DNA of 64,000 nt from Gnetum montanum (Eukaryota > Streptophyta > Gnetopsida > Gnetales > Gnetaceae): NCBI GenBank assembly GCA_015680685.1, contig MNCI01012668.1, positions 62,001 to 126,000 of the forward strand, given 5' to 3'. Every line of letters starts with the position of its first letter. Positions within the stretch are counted from its first letter, which is position 1. The notes beneath the pieces were generated by a model. It did no database searches. It had not been told where the DNA came from and worked only from the letters and a program-made list of their open reading frames with translations. Below are positions 34,801 to 46,187 of this stretch, in pieces. The translations under genes were made by a program, and so were the position numbers.

Positions 34801-35499
34801 TTGCCACCTAAAGATAGATGAGGGGGCTTTCTAGATCTATCAATTTCTGGGGAAGATGACCTACTTTGATCCAATCAGTCACGGCATGTGTCAGCATGAC
34901 CATATGGACGTTGGAGTGTGGTTGGCTGGAGGGCTGCTCAGGCGGTATGATGGTGGAGGCGTTGGTAGATTTGGAGGCATTGACCACAAGCGAAGGTGAG
35001 GGTGTGTTCAGATTACTGGGATAGAAAAAAGGACGTTTTCGTGGCTTGGGTTCCAATCCACTTGACCAAGGTGCTAGTTGTAAGTTAACAGCCCTCATAG
35101 CGTTTTGTTGCTGTGGCTGTGGCAGTATTTCTCCCTACATTGATGGAGTAGGTGGCAATTGAGTGGGATGTTGTGGAGGAGTGGCAGGAGAAGGTGAGGG
35201 AGGATAGGAGAGATGTGGGTTTGCCCCCCTAGGTGATGGAGATAAATGTCGAAAATATTCAGGGGGGTGGTAATAACTGGGAAAGGTCGCATGACTGGAA
35301 GAGTCTCTTGGAGAGACCGGTTGCTGAACATAGTACCCATAAGAATCTGGCTGTTTGTAAGGGTACTACTGCCTTGGAGGTGGCATCCCCCATGCTTGTG
35401 GTTACTGCCACTATTGGAAGTATTCATATGGTTGCGGGGGCGTTCCAATTGGATAATATCCTTGCTGCTGCTAATGGAATTGCCTTGTGGATAAGGCAA

Positions 35500-37359
35500 C
35501 CTTCGGGGTGTCTACCGTTGTGCCAAACAAGGGTTCAAGGCATACACCCCAGACTCTTGAAGATGTGACACCACAGGACAACATCCCTTAGGATGTTCAT
35601 AGTGGCATATGCCACATTCATCATCTTCCTCAGTGTCAAAGTCTACAACCTGCTCTACTACAGCAACTTTGCCCTTACCCTTATGTTGGGCACGTTCAGC
35701 TCCCTTCTTCCTGCGTCGATCACGATCGTTACCTTGTTCTCTTGACTCTTCTACAATTTTTAGTACACTTTTGAATTTCTCATCCAAAGAATCCCATATC
35801 TTGTCCACCTTTGCTGATATTTCAAATGCAAACATTTGTACCGACAAAGTCTTTCGATTCACTGCTGCTTCCAGTGGTGATTCATCCTCCTCATCAAGAA
35901 ATTGGACCTCCCTTTTTCTGAGGGAAGGATCCTGGTTGAATTCTTCTACACTCTCCTTTTTCCTAAGTTCTCCTTCCTCCTTGGCCACCTGTTCAATGAG
36001 GCACTGCAATTGATGGGCCCTTAGCTCTGACAGTCATCCCTTGGCATGCATGCCAAGGGTCTTTCGCATTTCAAAATGGAGCCCATCAATGATGTGGCGA
36101 AGCTATGCCTGCTGAGAGTAACCATGACTAGGGCACCGATGCAATAATGAGTAGTACCTGCTCATGGCGGCATCCAAGGGTTCATGATTTCCTTATTTCC
36201 AACCTTGGATCTGTCGTCCCAGATTTGCCACTCTAGAGTACATTTGATACTTGTCATTGAAGATTTCAAGCATCATACTCCATCGTCTGATTGATTCTGG
36301 CTCCAAGGACCGATACCAACTTTTAGCTTCTTTGATGAGTGTGCGAGGGAACAACTTTAGCCGTTGCCAATCATTGTCAATGTTTTGTAGGATGCAGGTG
36401 TCATGGAATGCCTGCAGGTGGGTCTGCAGATCATAGTTGTATCCCCCTTCAAATCTGGGGATGTTGTTCATATCAACGTGCTTGATCCGGCTATCCTTCA
36501 TGTGCCTACTAGGAATTTGAACTACCTCTACGATCTGGAGCATGCTCCGAGTAGCTAACAACGGCTCGTCCGAATCATAGTCCTATTGGGGACCATGATG
36601 TCTATGACAATTTCAACTACCCCTCCTTTCATGCCAGTGAGCATCGCACGACTGGTTGCACGCTTCCTCATGTTGCCCCTTCTGAACCTGTTTACCACCA
36701 TCCTTTCACTCCTTCCTTCCCCCATTACACTCAAAGCCTAAGCTGGATGAAGGTGCAAGAGAGTGAAAGGATGGAGAAGAAGGAGAAGCATCGCCACCAC
36801 TCCGGTGTCGATCTCCCCCTCTACCCTGATGACGGCCTCGATCATCTTGCCCAGCCTTGCTACATGACCCTCCATCCCCTTGAGGATCGTGGTCACTGAG
36901 AGGTTTGTTCTGAATGATTGACTGGAGGATATGCTACCCCAGGGAAAGTTCAATTGAATGGGTATCATGAAAGATGGGATCCCCATCGTCTTACAACCCT
37001 TGCGAGAATAAGGGGTTACTGAATTATTTCCCCTTCTGCTGTTCATATCTCTCTGCCTGCTACTGGTCTCTTGTCCATTGAGCCTCCGTGGGATGATAGT
37101 CCCAGTAGTCATGGTCCTCCATGACATACTCCGCCACCCGGTCCTAGATGCCTAATCTGCCTAGATTGTGATATTACATCACAGGAGCTGATCGGTCGGG
37201 GGGTCACACGATGCTACCCTTCATGTCCCGCCATCGCAGATGCTCATCCTGATGTAGGATGAATGTGAAATCAAGGACATATTCATCGGGATGTTTGTAC
37301 ACCACCCGACATTCTTGTGGCACCGATGGTTCGAATACCTCTCTCCTGTGAGAAGAAAT
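35500..37359 (-). pseudogene. gag: gag of element D
   Basis: The start aligned with F falls at the complement of 37357-37359, where ATG reads ATT. The gag domain (36561-36193 open) has FEGGYNYDLQTHLQAFHDTC, RLKLFPRTLIKEAKSWYRSL and RVANLGRQIQGWK. It is followed by an acidic/basic linker (36009-35512 open) with the CX2CX3HX4C zinc knuckle CGICHYEHPKGCC. That spacing is known from Athila-type gags. Stops lie between the open pieces. The protein would form the particle and bind RNA. Confidence 0.8.
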
Positions 37360-37506
37360 GTTGGACGTTAGATGGTCCATGTAATCGATGTACCTTACTA
37401 TTTACTTAAATTCGCCTAGCATGCGTAAATGTTTCTATCCTAGGTCCGTTCTAACGACTTGAATGATAATTTCACTAAGGTTAGATGATGCATGTAAGAC
37501 TAAAAA

Positions 37507-37524
37507 TCCCTAACAACGGCACCA
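37507..37524 (-). other. Primer-binding site, element D
   Basis: Minus strand TGGTGCCGTTGTTAGGGA, one base from the 5' LTR. tRNA-Asp type with transitions. Confidence 0.85.
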
Positions 37525-37525
37525 A

Positions 37526-38423
37526 TGATGAGCGGCTAGGTACTCCTACGCCCAACCATACAAATCACGAGTGTTCATGTGCAACTCGGTCGAAATCTGC
37601 AAACTGTAAGCACTTAACATACACCAGACTCTAACCAGTGAAATCTTGGGTTAGAACGGTCGTTGTCATCCTAATCTCACTTGTGAGGTTCTGTTTACGA
37701 TGGTTAAGTGAGACTAAGGCTAATAATTTTTATAGCTTTTTTATTATCTTTTCAACGGCTAATTATCTTGGAAAGTAAGGCTAGAATATTAATTAATCTA
37801 AGATTATCTTAATCTAAATCTTAACTATTCCTAACATAAGTATCCGGTCCCATCTTCTAAGCACGTTCTAAGCATCTCCTAACACTTTTGGGTTACCAGA
37901 CGTTAAGCGTCACTGGGTGTACCAAGTGTTTGAGTTATGTTCGAGATGGTCGTACTTATGGCCCTTAAGAACTATGAATGAACAATAGCAATGGAAATTA
38001 TAATAACAAAAACTTAAGTAATTAACATGTAACTAATAAAGCATAAACATATTAAACTATTGAATGAATAAAATAGCTAAGTCCAAATGCTGCAAGGAAT
38101 GCTTCAATAGTTCATCTTTATTACTATCACACCAATGGGCTCAGATACATCAACGCTCGAATAAAGAGCCGATCACTTTTCTTACACCTACTACGGGCAC
38201 TTGGAAAATATTCTATCTCCTGTGGGAACAAACTGCAATAGCTTCGCTACAACTACTAAAAAAGGTGCTAAATAAGGCAAAAGGCCCTCTTATTTATAGG
38301 CCGAGATAGGTGGCTGCATAAACGGGGCCACGTCAACGCAGGGAGGCTACGTCGATGGGCCTACGTCAACGCGGCCACGTATACGCAGCCTAGTCGATGC
38401 ATTGACTTAATGACACTTCATCA
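37526..38423 (-). repeat. 5' LTR of element D
   Basis: 898 bp, TGATGAGCGG to CTTCATCA, followed directly by the target duplicate GGAAC. TATAAATA is the complement of 38291-38298, with CGTATACG-type palindromes on its upstream side. Confidence 0.93.
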
Positions 38424-39590
38424 GGAACACTAAGATGCAAAACTATAAGAAAAAAAAAGAACAAGATATAAAGTTATAGTTTAATGGAAGAGTTTAGTTA
38501 CTAAAGTGAATATACATTGCATTAAACAATGCTAGCATTTGAAGTTGTAAACTAGCATCTCAATGGTTTATCTTTCCATAGACATTATAGGTAAAAAAAT
38601 ACTTGACAAATCTAGAGTAGGACACCTTTGTACTTGATAGGATAATATAATTTCTTTTGTTTATTTATATCCATTAGAGCCTTCTAAATATAAAATCTTT
38701 TTTTTAATACTTTAAAAAATTTTAGGGATGCTTCTCTACATATGTCTTCCTTTTGTAATAAAGATAACACTTTTCTTTCACACTTTCTATGTGTAAGTAA
38801 CATGTAACCTACGAATAAGTATTTAATCTAGATGTATGTGCAATACTTTCTTATGTTTTAATTCAATACATTTAATTTAGTTTTTTGTTAGGGACATGTA
38901 ATTAACTATTTTTGTTTATATATATATGTTGGTTTGTACCTATTGTCAAATTCTCTATCTTTCTTTCTATCTACCACCTACCTAGAATCTTCTAAGAGGA
39001 AGATTCTTAATGAAGAAGTAATGTAACACCCCATAGGTTGAAACCCAAACGTTACCCTTTATTTTTTACTTATAAAATTAATTTGGTCAACCTAGTGTTA
39101 TGTGTAAGGTAGCAATACAAGTTTAATCTTAACATAAGTGCATGACTTTGTTATGTTTTAATTTAATACAATTAATTTAGTTGCATGTGTTGGAGATGCC
39201 ATTAATTATTGTTGTTTACATATATGTCCTAAATCTCTCCCTCATAGAAGATAAACATGGATCATCACTTAGAGGTTCAATGCTCATCTCGTCAAGGCAA
39301 GGTCCTAAGGGATTGGATAAATAAACAAAAGCTTAACTTCTTTTTAGTTATGCCTAGGGTCAAACCTAAAATCTTATGACCTAGGAAAAAGAACCTTACC
39401 ATTATTCTAAGTGGTAGTCGCTCTCTATCCTAGAAAATATATATAAGTATTTCTTTTGAGGTTACTTGTTTAATATACTTGGTGAGACTAAAGAATGGAT
39501 GTGATAGGGAAGTGAGAGAAGATGGAAAATGTTCCCTTGTTACCACTGTAAGCACTCCTATTAAAGATTACAAACACTCATCTTGATTCA
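38424..39590. other. Older AT-rich flanking DNA with a diverged direct repeat
   Basis: No gene supported. Two stretches of about 120 bp (38818-38935 and 39104-39228) share the series TTATGTTTTAATT, AATACA, TTAATTTAGTT, then CATGT, TTAATTA and TTGTTTA. This is an imperfect direct repeat some 290 bp apart, perhaps from an old local duplication or a decayed element. It begins with the D target duplicate. Confidence 0.4.
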
Positions 39591-40326
39591 TCATTTTGCA
39601 GCTTCATGCATTTAGCATAGTAAATAAATAATTACAAATTTGACCACATCCGAGCATGCTCTGGCCTTGCAATTTAAACACAAAACTAGGGGTACATATC
39701 CTCAATGTTTCAATCCCATCCACAATCCTTCCTCTGTTCATGCTGAGCTTGGAGTTTACCCTCAGAGGTTTGGAATTGAGTTCCTGTACCTAAATTTAAG
39801 ATAACAAGAGCTCTTCGCCACTATGAAAACAAGGTGCTCCTTGATCAAGTCTGACGCTGTTTCAATGTTTCATGTATTTTGAGTAGAACATTCTGGGTAA
39901 GTCGTAAGTCGACCTGGATCAAGAAACTTATGTTTGATAACTTCGTAACTTTCAAGTTTGAACTCATCCAGCTAATTATCTCTGTTTAGTCGGGAGATTT
40001 CAGCATGAAATTTCACATAGCGTAAAGGAATAAATCCAGATTCAGAATCCACTGACAGAGACCGAAAAAATGGAAATTCATAATGGAGTTCCCATGGGTG
40101 ACAGGACTATGCATAAAACTTTATTAATCTGCAACTTGCTTCAATTTCAAACACAAAAGACACCCTCAACTACCTATTATCGGAGGCATGTGTGACTTCT
40201 CAATTTCAAAATACATGCAGATGCATCACTGCTTAATGTAAACCGATGCTAATCTAAAATCACAGTAGCTGAGCTGCAGAAAAATATAAAAGCAGCCAGC
40301 ACGGCAGCAAAAATTCATCCCATTCC
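39591..40326. other. Low-copy DNA 3' of the DVL-like gene
   Basis: Less AT-rich than the surrounding DNA and without similarity to the elements in this window. It includes the likely poly(A) signal of the minus-strand gene at 40120-40125. No other coding region is supported. Confidence 0.4.
40120..40125 (-). terminator. Possible poly(A) signal of the DVL-like gene
   Basis: AATAAA on the minus strand, about 200 nt past the stop codon of the ORF at 40327-40545. Plausible position for a plant 3' UTR; not proven. Confidence 0.35.
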
Positions 40327-40545
40327 TCACTCTTTTTCGTATCCAAGGAAATTCCAGCAGACGAGTATTTTGACACAGCTTCCTATGAGATAAAGACGAT
40401 CTCTCTGCTCTTTCAGAACCGTGCGGCATCGTTTAACGAAGCTGTTCTTCCCACTTGGTTTACCATCCATGGCCTTATTTCTGTGCACAGAGGCCTCTTG
40501 CTTCTTTTTCTTCTCCATTTCCTCCACAGATTTGGAGAAGTACAT
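40327..40545 (-). CDS. DEVIL/ROTUNDIFOLIA-like small polypeptide (DVL/RTFL family)
   Basis: 72 codons, open, single exon. The N-terminal half is Lys/Glu-rich (MEKKKKQEASVHRNK). The C-terminal half has KRCRTVLKEQRDRLYLIGSC followed by VKILVCWNFL, matching the DVL/RTFL pattern R-C-x(3)-hKEQRxRhYhhxxCVxhLhCW. Known DVL/RTFL proteins are short plasma-membrane-associated polypeptides that restrict polar cell proliferation and alter organ shape when overexpressed. Differences: G-S stands where most members have R-R before the central Cys, so it may be a divergent member or a decaying copy. The first ATG is chosen because a TATA box lies 94 nt upstream; Met10 is an alternative start. It is the only host gene I can support here. 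Confidence 0.75.
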   Translation of the reverse strand: MYFSKSVEEMEKKKKQEASVHRNKAMDGKPSGKNSFVKRCRTVLKEQRDRLYLIGSCVKILVCWNFLGYEKE

Positions 40546-40807
40546 AACAAGTAGAAAGGAAAAAACAATTGGGTTGGAAGATTAAGTTCAGGTAACTACT
40601 GTAACGCGTTGCAGGAAGAACCAGCAGATTTGCGAGAGTTTTTATATGGATCAAAAGGCCAGGCATTCTCGTTTGTGGGGTAAAAGCTGGAAAGGGAAAA
40701 GCTGTAATGGCAAGGAATGCCAGGCTGGTTTTGAAAATCTCCATAATTATGGAAGCTGCTGCTGCAAGGATTAAGGTGAAGGGTGAAGTCCATGCACGCA
40801 AAGCCAT
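40475..40807 (-). other. Hydrophobic 110-codon upstream ORF overlapping the DVL-like start
   Basis: Begins MALRAWTSPFTLILAAAASI, a hydrophobic stretch resembling a signal or membrane anchor, and runs past the DVL start in another frame. If transcription starts at the TA-rich tract (40879-40899), this would be an overlapping upstream ORF. If it starts at the TATA box at 40639-40646, most of it is promoter and not translated. Chance ORF is possible. I recognise no family. Confidence 0.2.
40639..40646 (-). promoter_or_regulatory. TATA box of the DVL-like gene
   Basis: Minus strand CCATATAAAAACTC gives TATAAAAA, 94 nt before the chosen ATG. With a start site about 30 nt downstream, the leader would be about 60 nt. 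Confidence 0.5.
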
Positions 40808-40878
40808 AAGCTGGGAGGAAACTTTGTGCAGAATTCACGGTCTTGATAATCTCACCAGCCGAATAAAACCCAAATGCT

Positions 40879-40899
40879 ATATATATATATATATATATA
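40879..40899. repeat. (TA)n microsatellite
   Basis: About ten uninterrupted TA units. It could double as a distal TATA region for the minus-strand gene, but simple-repeat expansion is the simpler reading. Confidence 0.8.
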
Positions 40900-43101
40900 G
40901 TTTGTCCATTCCCAAGTTGAGTCAATTGTGTGATTTTGAGTCGGTGCCTGATCTGATCTACTCTGCAATTGAGCTCGTCTGATCTCTGAGTTGCTGCATC
41001 GGCTGTTTGAGATGCTGATTCATGCTACACTGAAGTCGTTACCGTACAACCATTACTGGATTTTGGTCTTTAGATAGCCAGCCATTTCATGAATTTTCGA
41101 TCCTCGTCTACTTGCATCGTACATCTCAAATTAACTATATATATTTTATCACAAACGCTATTCCTAGGAACTTTCCTCTAGAGAGGCTCTGGAATCAATG
41201 TTAAAGAAAAACAAAAGAAGGATGTGATAATTCGAGTACAGCTTAAAACCGACGGTAACCGGGCAGATTTTGGTTGTGCATCTCTCCTCCCGCGCAGGTT
41301 CGCCCCTGGTTTTTCCATGCACTTTCGTCCTCTTTGGTAAGCACTTTCGCATCCTATTTCTTCTTTTACCTGATCTAGATGACAAAAGAAACCTTTAATG
41401 TAACAATGTTGCCTTACGTTGAGGAATTCTCTTGGGCCCACAACGTAATTCTCTTGGACCCAATGGACTTAGGATAAATGGACTTAGGATAAAAGGCATG
41501 GGAATTATGCTTTTAGGTAAAAAGTATATCCACTTTAGAAGGAAGTATGTAACACATCTGAATCTTTTATACGAAGTACAGGTCTCTAGGAGAACATCTA
41601 CAACTCCAAACAAGGATTAGCAAATAAGCATATAAACAACCCTATAGACATCATCAATAGGAGGAGGATGATGTATCTACAAGGTGTGCCTCACCCTTAA
41701 ACCCCTTATGATCTAGTACAAAGTTCAGTGCAATGCCACACCTAGATTATCTAATCCAAGCTACTTACATATCTACGACCATCACAAAATCAAGCAATGA
41801 AGTTCTATAAGTGTGAGGGTGATGAGGCATCCAGTGCCATTTTGTATGTTTATTATAAGCCCTAAACTTTAAAAGTATTTCATGTGTCATGTCTTTGTAG
41901 TCTAGCATCTTTGCTTGAGAGTCTTGGTATTATGAGATTCACCTTCGCCTCTTTTGTAACACTTCGAGGTTGTGTGCATGATTCCAAGTACTTTAGGATG
42001 ATTTTGGCTTCATTTAGATGTCCTTTGGTCCTTCTAGCATGCTTCCTCAAGTTTCGACTTTCATCCAAAATTGTGATGCAAAGTGTGATATTTGACATCT
42101 TCTAAAAGTAAAGGCTTTTATATTGTCCAAATATGAAGAGATTGTTAATCAAATTGAAGATTTGAAATGAAAAAATGCACAATGGTTTTCAAGACATGTT
42201 TCAAATGGTAGAGCTTGTTCCCAAAATTAGTAGTCCTTCAATCATCTAAATTATCCTTCGATTAGCTAAATGGACTAATAGGTCAGCTGATCCCACCTAA
42301 GGTTGACTAACTTGAGTTCGTCAATTTCAATCAAAAGAAAATTGCTCACTCTTAAGGTTGATCAACCTATCAATAGGTTGAATGATCTAAATTGATGGAA
42401 TGTTTAAAGCTAAGAAAAAGGAGCATTCTTAAGGTTAATTGGCCTTTCCATAGGTCATCCAACCTCAGACTAATAACTAATAATAGTCACCTAGTTCCGA
42501 ACACTGATGTTAAGAAGGATAATCACATCGACAACTACTATTCATGATAGAAAGAGTAGTAGGTAAATCAATCATAGGTTGACCAATCTCAATTAAGGTT
42601 GACCTTTAGGGGAAAATGACAAAAATAAAAAGGTCAAAAAAAACCTCCTCAAACATTATGAGACAAGCAAAGCATTGAGTGAAGATTTTCATTTATCTCC
42701 AAGGATACAACATTCATCGAAGAACACCATAGTTCTCATGACCATTGAGGCATAGGTGAAGATGGATTGTTGGACTAAGACTAATATAAAAGTAGCATCA
42801 AGCTAGATTGAAAAAAGCTAAGAAAAAAGTTTGAGTATGTAAGGAAAAGAGCTAAATTGAGAAAAACTATATATTATGTTTCCACATCCTTATTATTATA
42901 TCTCTTGTAGAAACTATGCATGCAGCGGATGCAATCTAATTTATTAAGATATTCCAAAAGTATCATTTCATTTTTGTTTATTTTTGAGGATTGGTTCAAG
43001 GTTTTTTTGCCTTAAAATCCTAGTTGTAAGAAACAAAGATTGGAAACTCTTAAAACCAGCATTTGCTTTTCAAGGATTTGAAGATTGAAAGAAACCCATG
43101 A
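40900..43101. other. Low-copy DNA passing into unclassified repeat-like DNA
   Basis: 40900-41400 looks like unique upstream DNA of the DVL-like gene. 41405-41500 holds small tandem duplications (AATTCTCTTGGxCCCA twice, ATGGACTTAGGATAAA twice). From 41600 it is AT-rich. 42250-42610 repeats palindromic AGGTTGATCAACCT-like words. The last part, 42900-43101, is the left flank of element E and may belong to the copia remnant that resumes at 50517. No gene supported. Confidence 0.4.
42250..42610. repeat. Palindromic AGGTTGATCAACCT-type repeat cluster
   Basis: At least five diverged units such as AAGGTTGATCAACCTATC, TAGGTTGACCAATCTC and CTAAGGTTGACTAACTTG. The centre AGGTTGATCAACCT is a perfect palindrome. 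The arrangement resembles the U3 arrays of the LTRs here, but no LTR ends could be placed. Confidence 0.5.
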
Positions 43102-44101
43102 TGATGAGCGACGAGTACCCCCTACACCCAACCATATGAATCACAAACGTTCACACACGATCCAATTGAATTTTGTAGATGGGACTAGTTGTGGCATCTA
43201 AATTGTTGAGCATTAATTGCAAGACACTATCTTCCCACTTGGACTAGTGGTAGCTTTGCCATGTATGGTTTAGTCCAAAGTGAGACATATGATAATTGAT
43301 GTTATTTGGCCTTTAATACTCCTAGTTGTGAACATGATGAAAATTAAGAATAACAATCTAAATCTAAGTAATGATAGTAATTTAAATCTACTCTAGCCTA
43401 TAGCGATGACCATCCAATCCTAGCTTACCATACACATCTTAGACTCATGTAACGATTACTAGGATTACCAAGCATTATGCTACTAGGAAAACCAAGCTAT
43501 AATACTACTAGGATTACCAAATAATTACACTTAAACACTCAAAACTAGTCTCATTCCACTTTACTAATGAACAAGAAAGTAAAATACTTGGAAATGTACA
43601 TGATTAAACTAAGAAAATAGTAAAAACTATGCTAAGTAAAACAATAAGACTAAGTGGATGCTGCAATGATGAAAAGCAATCTCAATCTTTATTTTCAGAC
43701 ATGAATTATGCCCAAGTACACTTCACTCGAATAAAGATTCCATACAACTACTCAACACCACACTGTGAGCATTCACTCTATCGCTAAAACTACAAAACAA
43801 AACTACAAGAATCTACTTAAGGATGAAATGAAACTTATTCAGATCATGCCCCAAAGTGTTATATTTATAGGTAGGCATGTATCCCACAATATCGAATATA
43901 TGATGATGTAGCATGTGCTATGATATTGGATATGTGATATTGTAGTTGATCAAAAATTGACTTTTTCGTAAAACACATGCAACATAGCATCTATAACATC
44001 ATATATGCAACGTAGCAACCAACTAAGACACACTGACAAGGATGCTACAACACAAATGTGATGTAGCATCTATAATATCTTAGCCAACTAATGATTCATC
44101 A
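43102..44101 (-). repeat. 3' LTR of element E
   Basis: 1000 bp, TGATGAGCG to GATTCATCA in plus-strand terms. Minus-strand U3 is rich in GATGCTACATC / GATGTTGTA and GATATTGG words, upstream of CCTATAAATATAAC (near 43865). Confidence 0.88.
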
Positions 44102-44284
44102 TACCCTCACAACTAACTAAAAACTCATCCTCGAGTTAACAAGATAGGATTGAGCTTTCTTTATAAAATTGGAAAGGTATGAGATTATTAAATGACTTTG
44201 AGTGTCGTAGTAGTGTGTACAAAAAATGACACAATTACATGAGAAAACAAAAAAAAAATTAAGGTGACTTGATGTAGTTCGTAT

Positions 44285-44607
44285 TTATGGTAGTGGTGGC
44301 TCTTCCATTAACTTCTTCACTTTGTTGTCAGGCTTCTAGAATTGATATTTTTTCAGGAGTGCCTAAAGTTTTTCCTCTTCTGTCCTTGTCTTCTTTTCCA
44401 TTTGATCCTTCTATTGAGTATGACATAAAGACTCCCTCAATTTTAATTATTTCATCGGCCTTTTTATTTTTCCAAAATTGATACATTTCTCCTAAGTACC
44501 ATTTTCCACTGTTGGTTAGTGTAGGTCATAAAGGAGATACTTGAAGTTGCATCTTTACAACCTCCGTGTTGTGAAGGTCCTCCTTCTAGTGGTCTCTTTT
44601 GGGCCAT
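44285..44607 (-). pseudogene. Third-ORF remnant of element E, middle deleted
   Basis: ATG complement of 44605-44607 (MAQKRPLEGGPSQH) matches the third-ORF start of A-D. A block with KWYLGEMYQFW and IKIEGVFMSYS (near 44520-44420) matches D at 29290. The frame then jumps to the C-terminal tail ending at TAA (complement of 44285-44287). About 2.5 kb of the ORF is missing. Confidence 0.65.
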
Positions 44608-45174
44608 CTACAATCAACAAGGGTTTGAAATTATTAGCATGTTCCTATCAATTCTTATGACTTTTCTACCTTGCTCATACCCTTAGTTAGATCAAGTTCT
44701 TGTCATATTATGATTGTAGAGTTAGAAAAATTTGCAAAAAAGAAACCTCTTAGGTGTTATATCTTTTAGTTACTTATGATCTTCTATTATTTTCCTTGCT
44801 TATTATGGCCTAAAATAGTTATTATGGTCTATTAGGAGTATGATCTAAATCTTTTTCGCCTTATTTTGCTTGATTAATGTTAAGATTCATATTATTTCTT
44901 TGTATTTACCCTTTATAGTATCTTCTGACGTTAAGAATTTTTGGCTCAAATTTTCAAATTTTCACTTATATCGTGCAATGCACCCTGCCCTTCCCCCCAC
45001 CCCACGACTAAGTTGAGCACTTCAAAATTAGTAGGATTTAAGAATTTTGGAAATTGGAGCTACAAGGGTGAAGTTATGGCCTTTGGAAGCTAGTATGCAA
45101 GAGTTCTGAAAAAAAATGTCAAAAACTCTCTTGTTGTAAAATAAGGAAGTGAAATATTTCACTAACTCCCATGT

Positions 45175-45252
45175 CTATATATACTATTTTTATATGTGCA
45201 ACATCATAGATACAACATCGTAGGTGCCTACAATGTCGTAGCTACGACATCA
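45175..45252 (-). promoter_or_regulatory. Internal promoter-like module, element E
   Basis: Minus strand GTGATGTCGTAGCTACGACA and CTATGATGTTGCA precede TATATATAG (complement of 45175-45183), about 570 nt before the third-ORF start. Related GATGTT/CTACATC words fill the E LTR U3. CGTAGCTACG is a perfect palindrome. Confidence 0.45.
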
Positions 45253-45566
45253 CTATTAAAAAGTTTAAAATTTTTCATTGATTTTTCTTTAAGAAAAAAT
45301 AAGTCAAATGGAATATTTGGAAGAGGTAAGGCTTATCTAGAGGGTCATGGCCATTAATGATGCACAATTTTTAAAAATTTAGCATTCAAAGTTCATGAAG
45401 AAGGAATCTCAGGTAGTAAAAGTTTATTGTATGGATAAGAGATGGGTAATGAATTCCTGATGTATGGACAAAGTATTAGAGATTACAAGAAGTATTTATT
45501 AGATTTTGGATTATCTTTAAAGGCACAAGATGATGTGGAATTGCTTGGCAAGTATGAAATACTAGA

Positions 45567-45623
45567 GTTATACAAGTGAGTCCTCCCCAAAGTAGGTTCC
45601 AGTCCTTAGTGCCCTTGTATAAC
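45567..45623 (-). other. Conserved hairpin H1, element E copy (compensatory change)
   Basis: GTTATACAAG pairs with CTTGTATAAC. C has GTTATGCAAG with CTTGCATAAC at the same place, so a G-C pair became A-T on both sides while pairing was kept. Confidence 0.6.
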
Positions 45624-46051
45624 CATGTTTAAAAGTGTCCTTAGGCACTCAAGGAGTTGAATGTAAGACATACCTGTCTAGCAAAACTCACATGTTAGTA
45701 TTGCCAAATTGAGAAAATAGTGCTATATTATATAAAATCATAAGTTATAATTAACTATACAATGAGGTGAAATGTACTGTAGAAAGGATTGCTAAACTTA
45801 GGATGTGGGGTACCTTACCATAGGCATAACAAATCCTTGCATGTTATTAATGGTTAAAGTAATCATTAGCCTTTCTATCCAAGATTCAAACCAAGTCTAG
45901 ACCACATTCCAATGACATCACATTGTTTCATCTCTAAGAGTTACAACCATATGACTATCACTATTGTGAGTATCATCACTTAGCGTATTGTCTAAGGAAG
46001 GAGTTTATTCATTGCACTCTTTTCTTTTCTTTTAGATTCCTAAGAAGTTGC

Positions 46052-46187
46052 CTACCTTCAGGCATCAGTAACATGTCTTTCCAGTGGAATCCCCAGAAAT
46101 TTATTCTTATGCATGAATTTTATTTTTAACTGTGTCAACCTTACTAGAGGACTACCTTCAGGTATGGGTAACATGTCTTTCCAGTGA
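46052..46187 (-). repeat. Short direct repeat, 100-bp period
   Basis: CTACCTTCAGG, GTAACATGTCTTTCCAGTG occurs at 46052-46087 and again at 46152-46187. Element C has a single matching copy near 21978-22010, so a local duplication happened in E. Confidence 0.7.

Larger units (their letters stand above)
25732..38423 (-). mobile_element. Element D, nearly full-length Ty3/gypsy (Athila/Tat-like)
   Basis: 12.7 kb, minus strand, with both LTRs and a perfect 5-bp target duplication GGAAC (25727-25731 and 38424-38428). Order in sense: LTR, primer-binding site, gag, protease, RT remnant, RNase H, integrase, inter-gene region with hairpins and internal promoter module, third ORF, LTR. It is the most complete copy in the window, but it lacks the RT catalytic core through a deletion and carries an assembly scar at 33310-33401. 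By eye the LTRs agree at roughly 93% over their first 500 bp, with mostly C/T and G/A differences. Confidence 0.92.

Noticed and set aside
35609-36013. Ser-rich 134-codon plus-strand ORF
   Set aside because: Antisense shadow of the acidic linker of the D gag, which carries the zinc knuckle on the minus strand.
40707-40982. 91-codon plus-strand ORF over the TA repeat
   Set aside because: Antisense to the promoter region of the DVL-like gene, ends in translated TA microsatellite, no recognisable domain.
41164-41441. Two overlapping minus-strand ORFs upstream of the DVL-like gene
   Set aside because: No family resemblance, no promoter or splice context that stands out; kept only as low-copy DNA.
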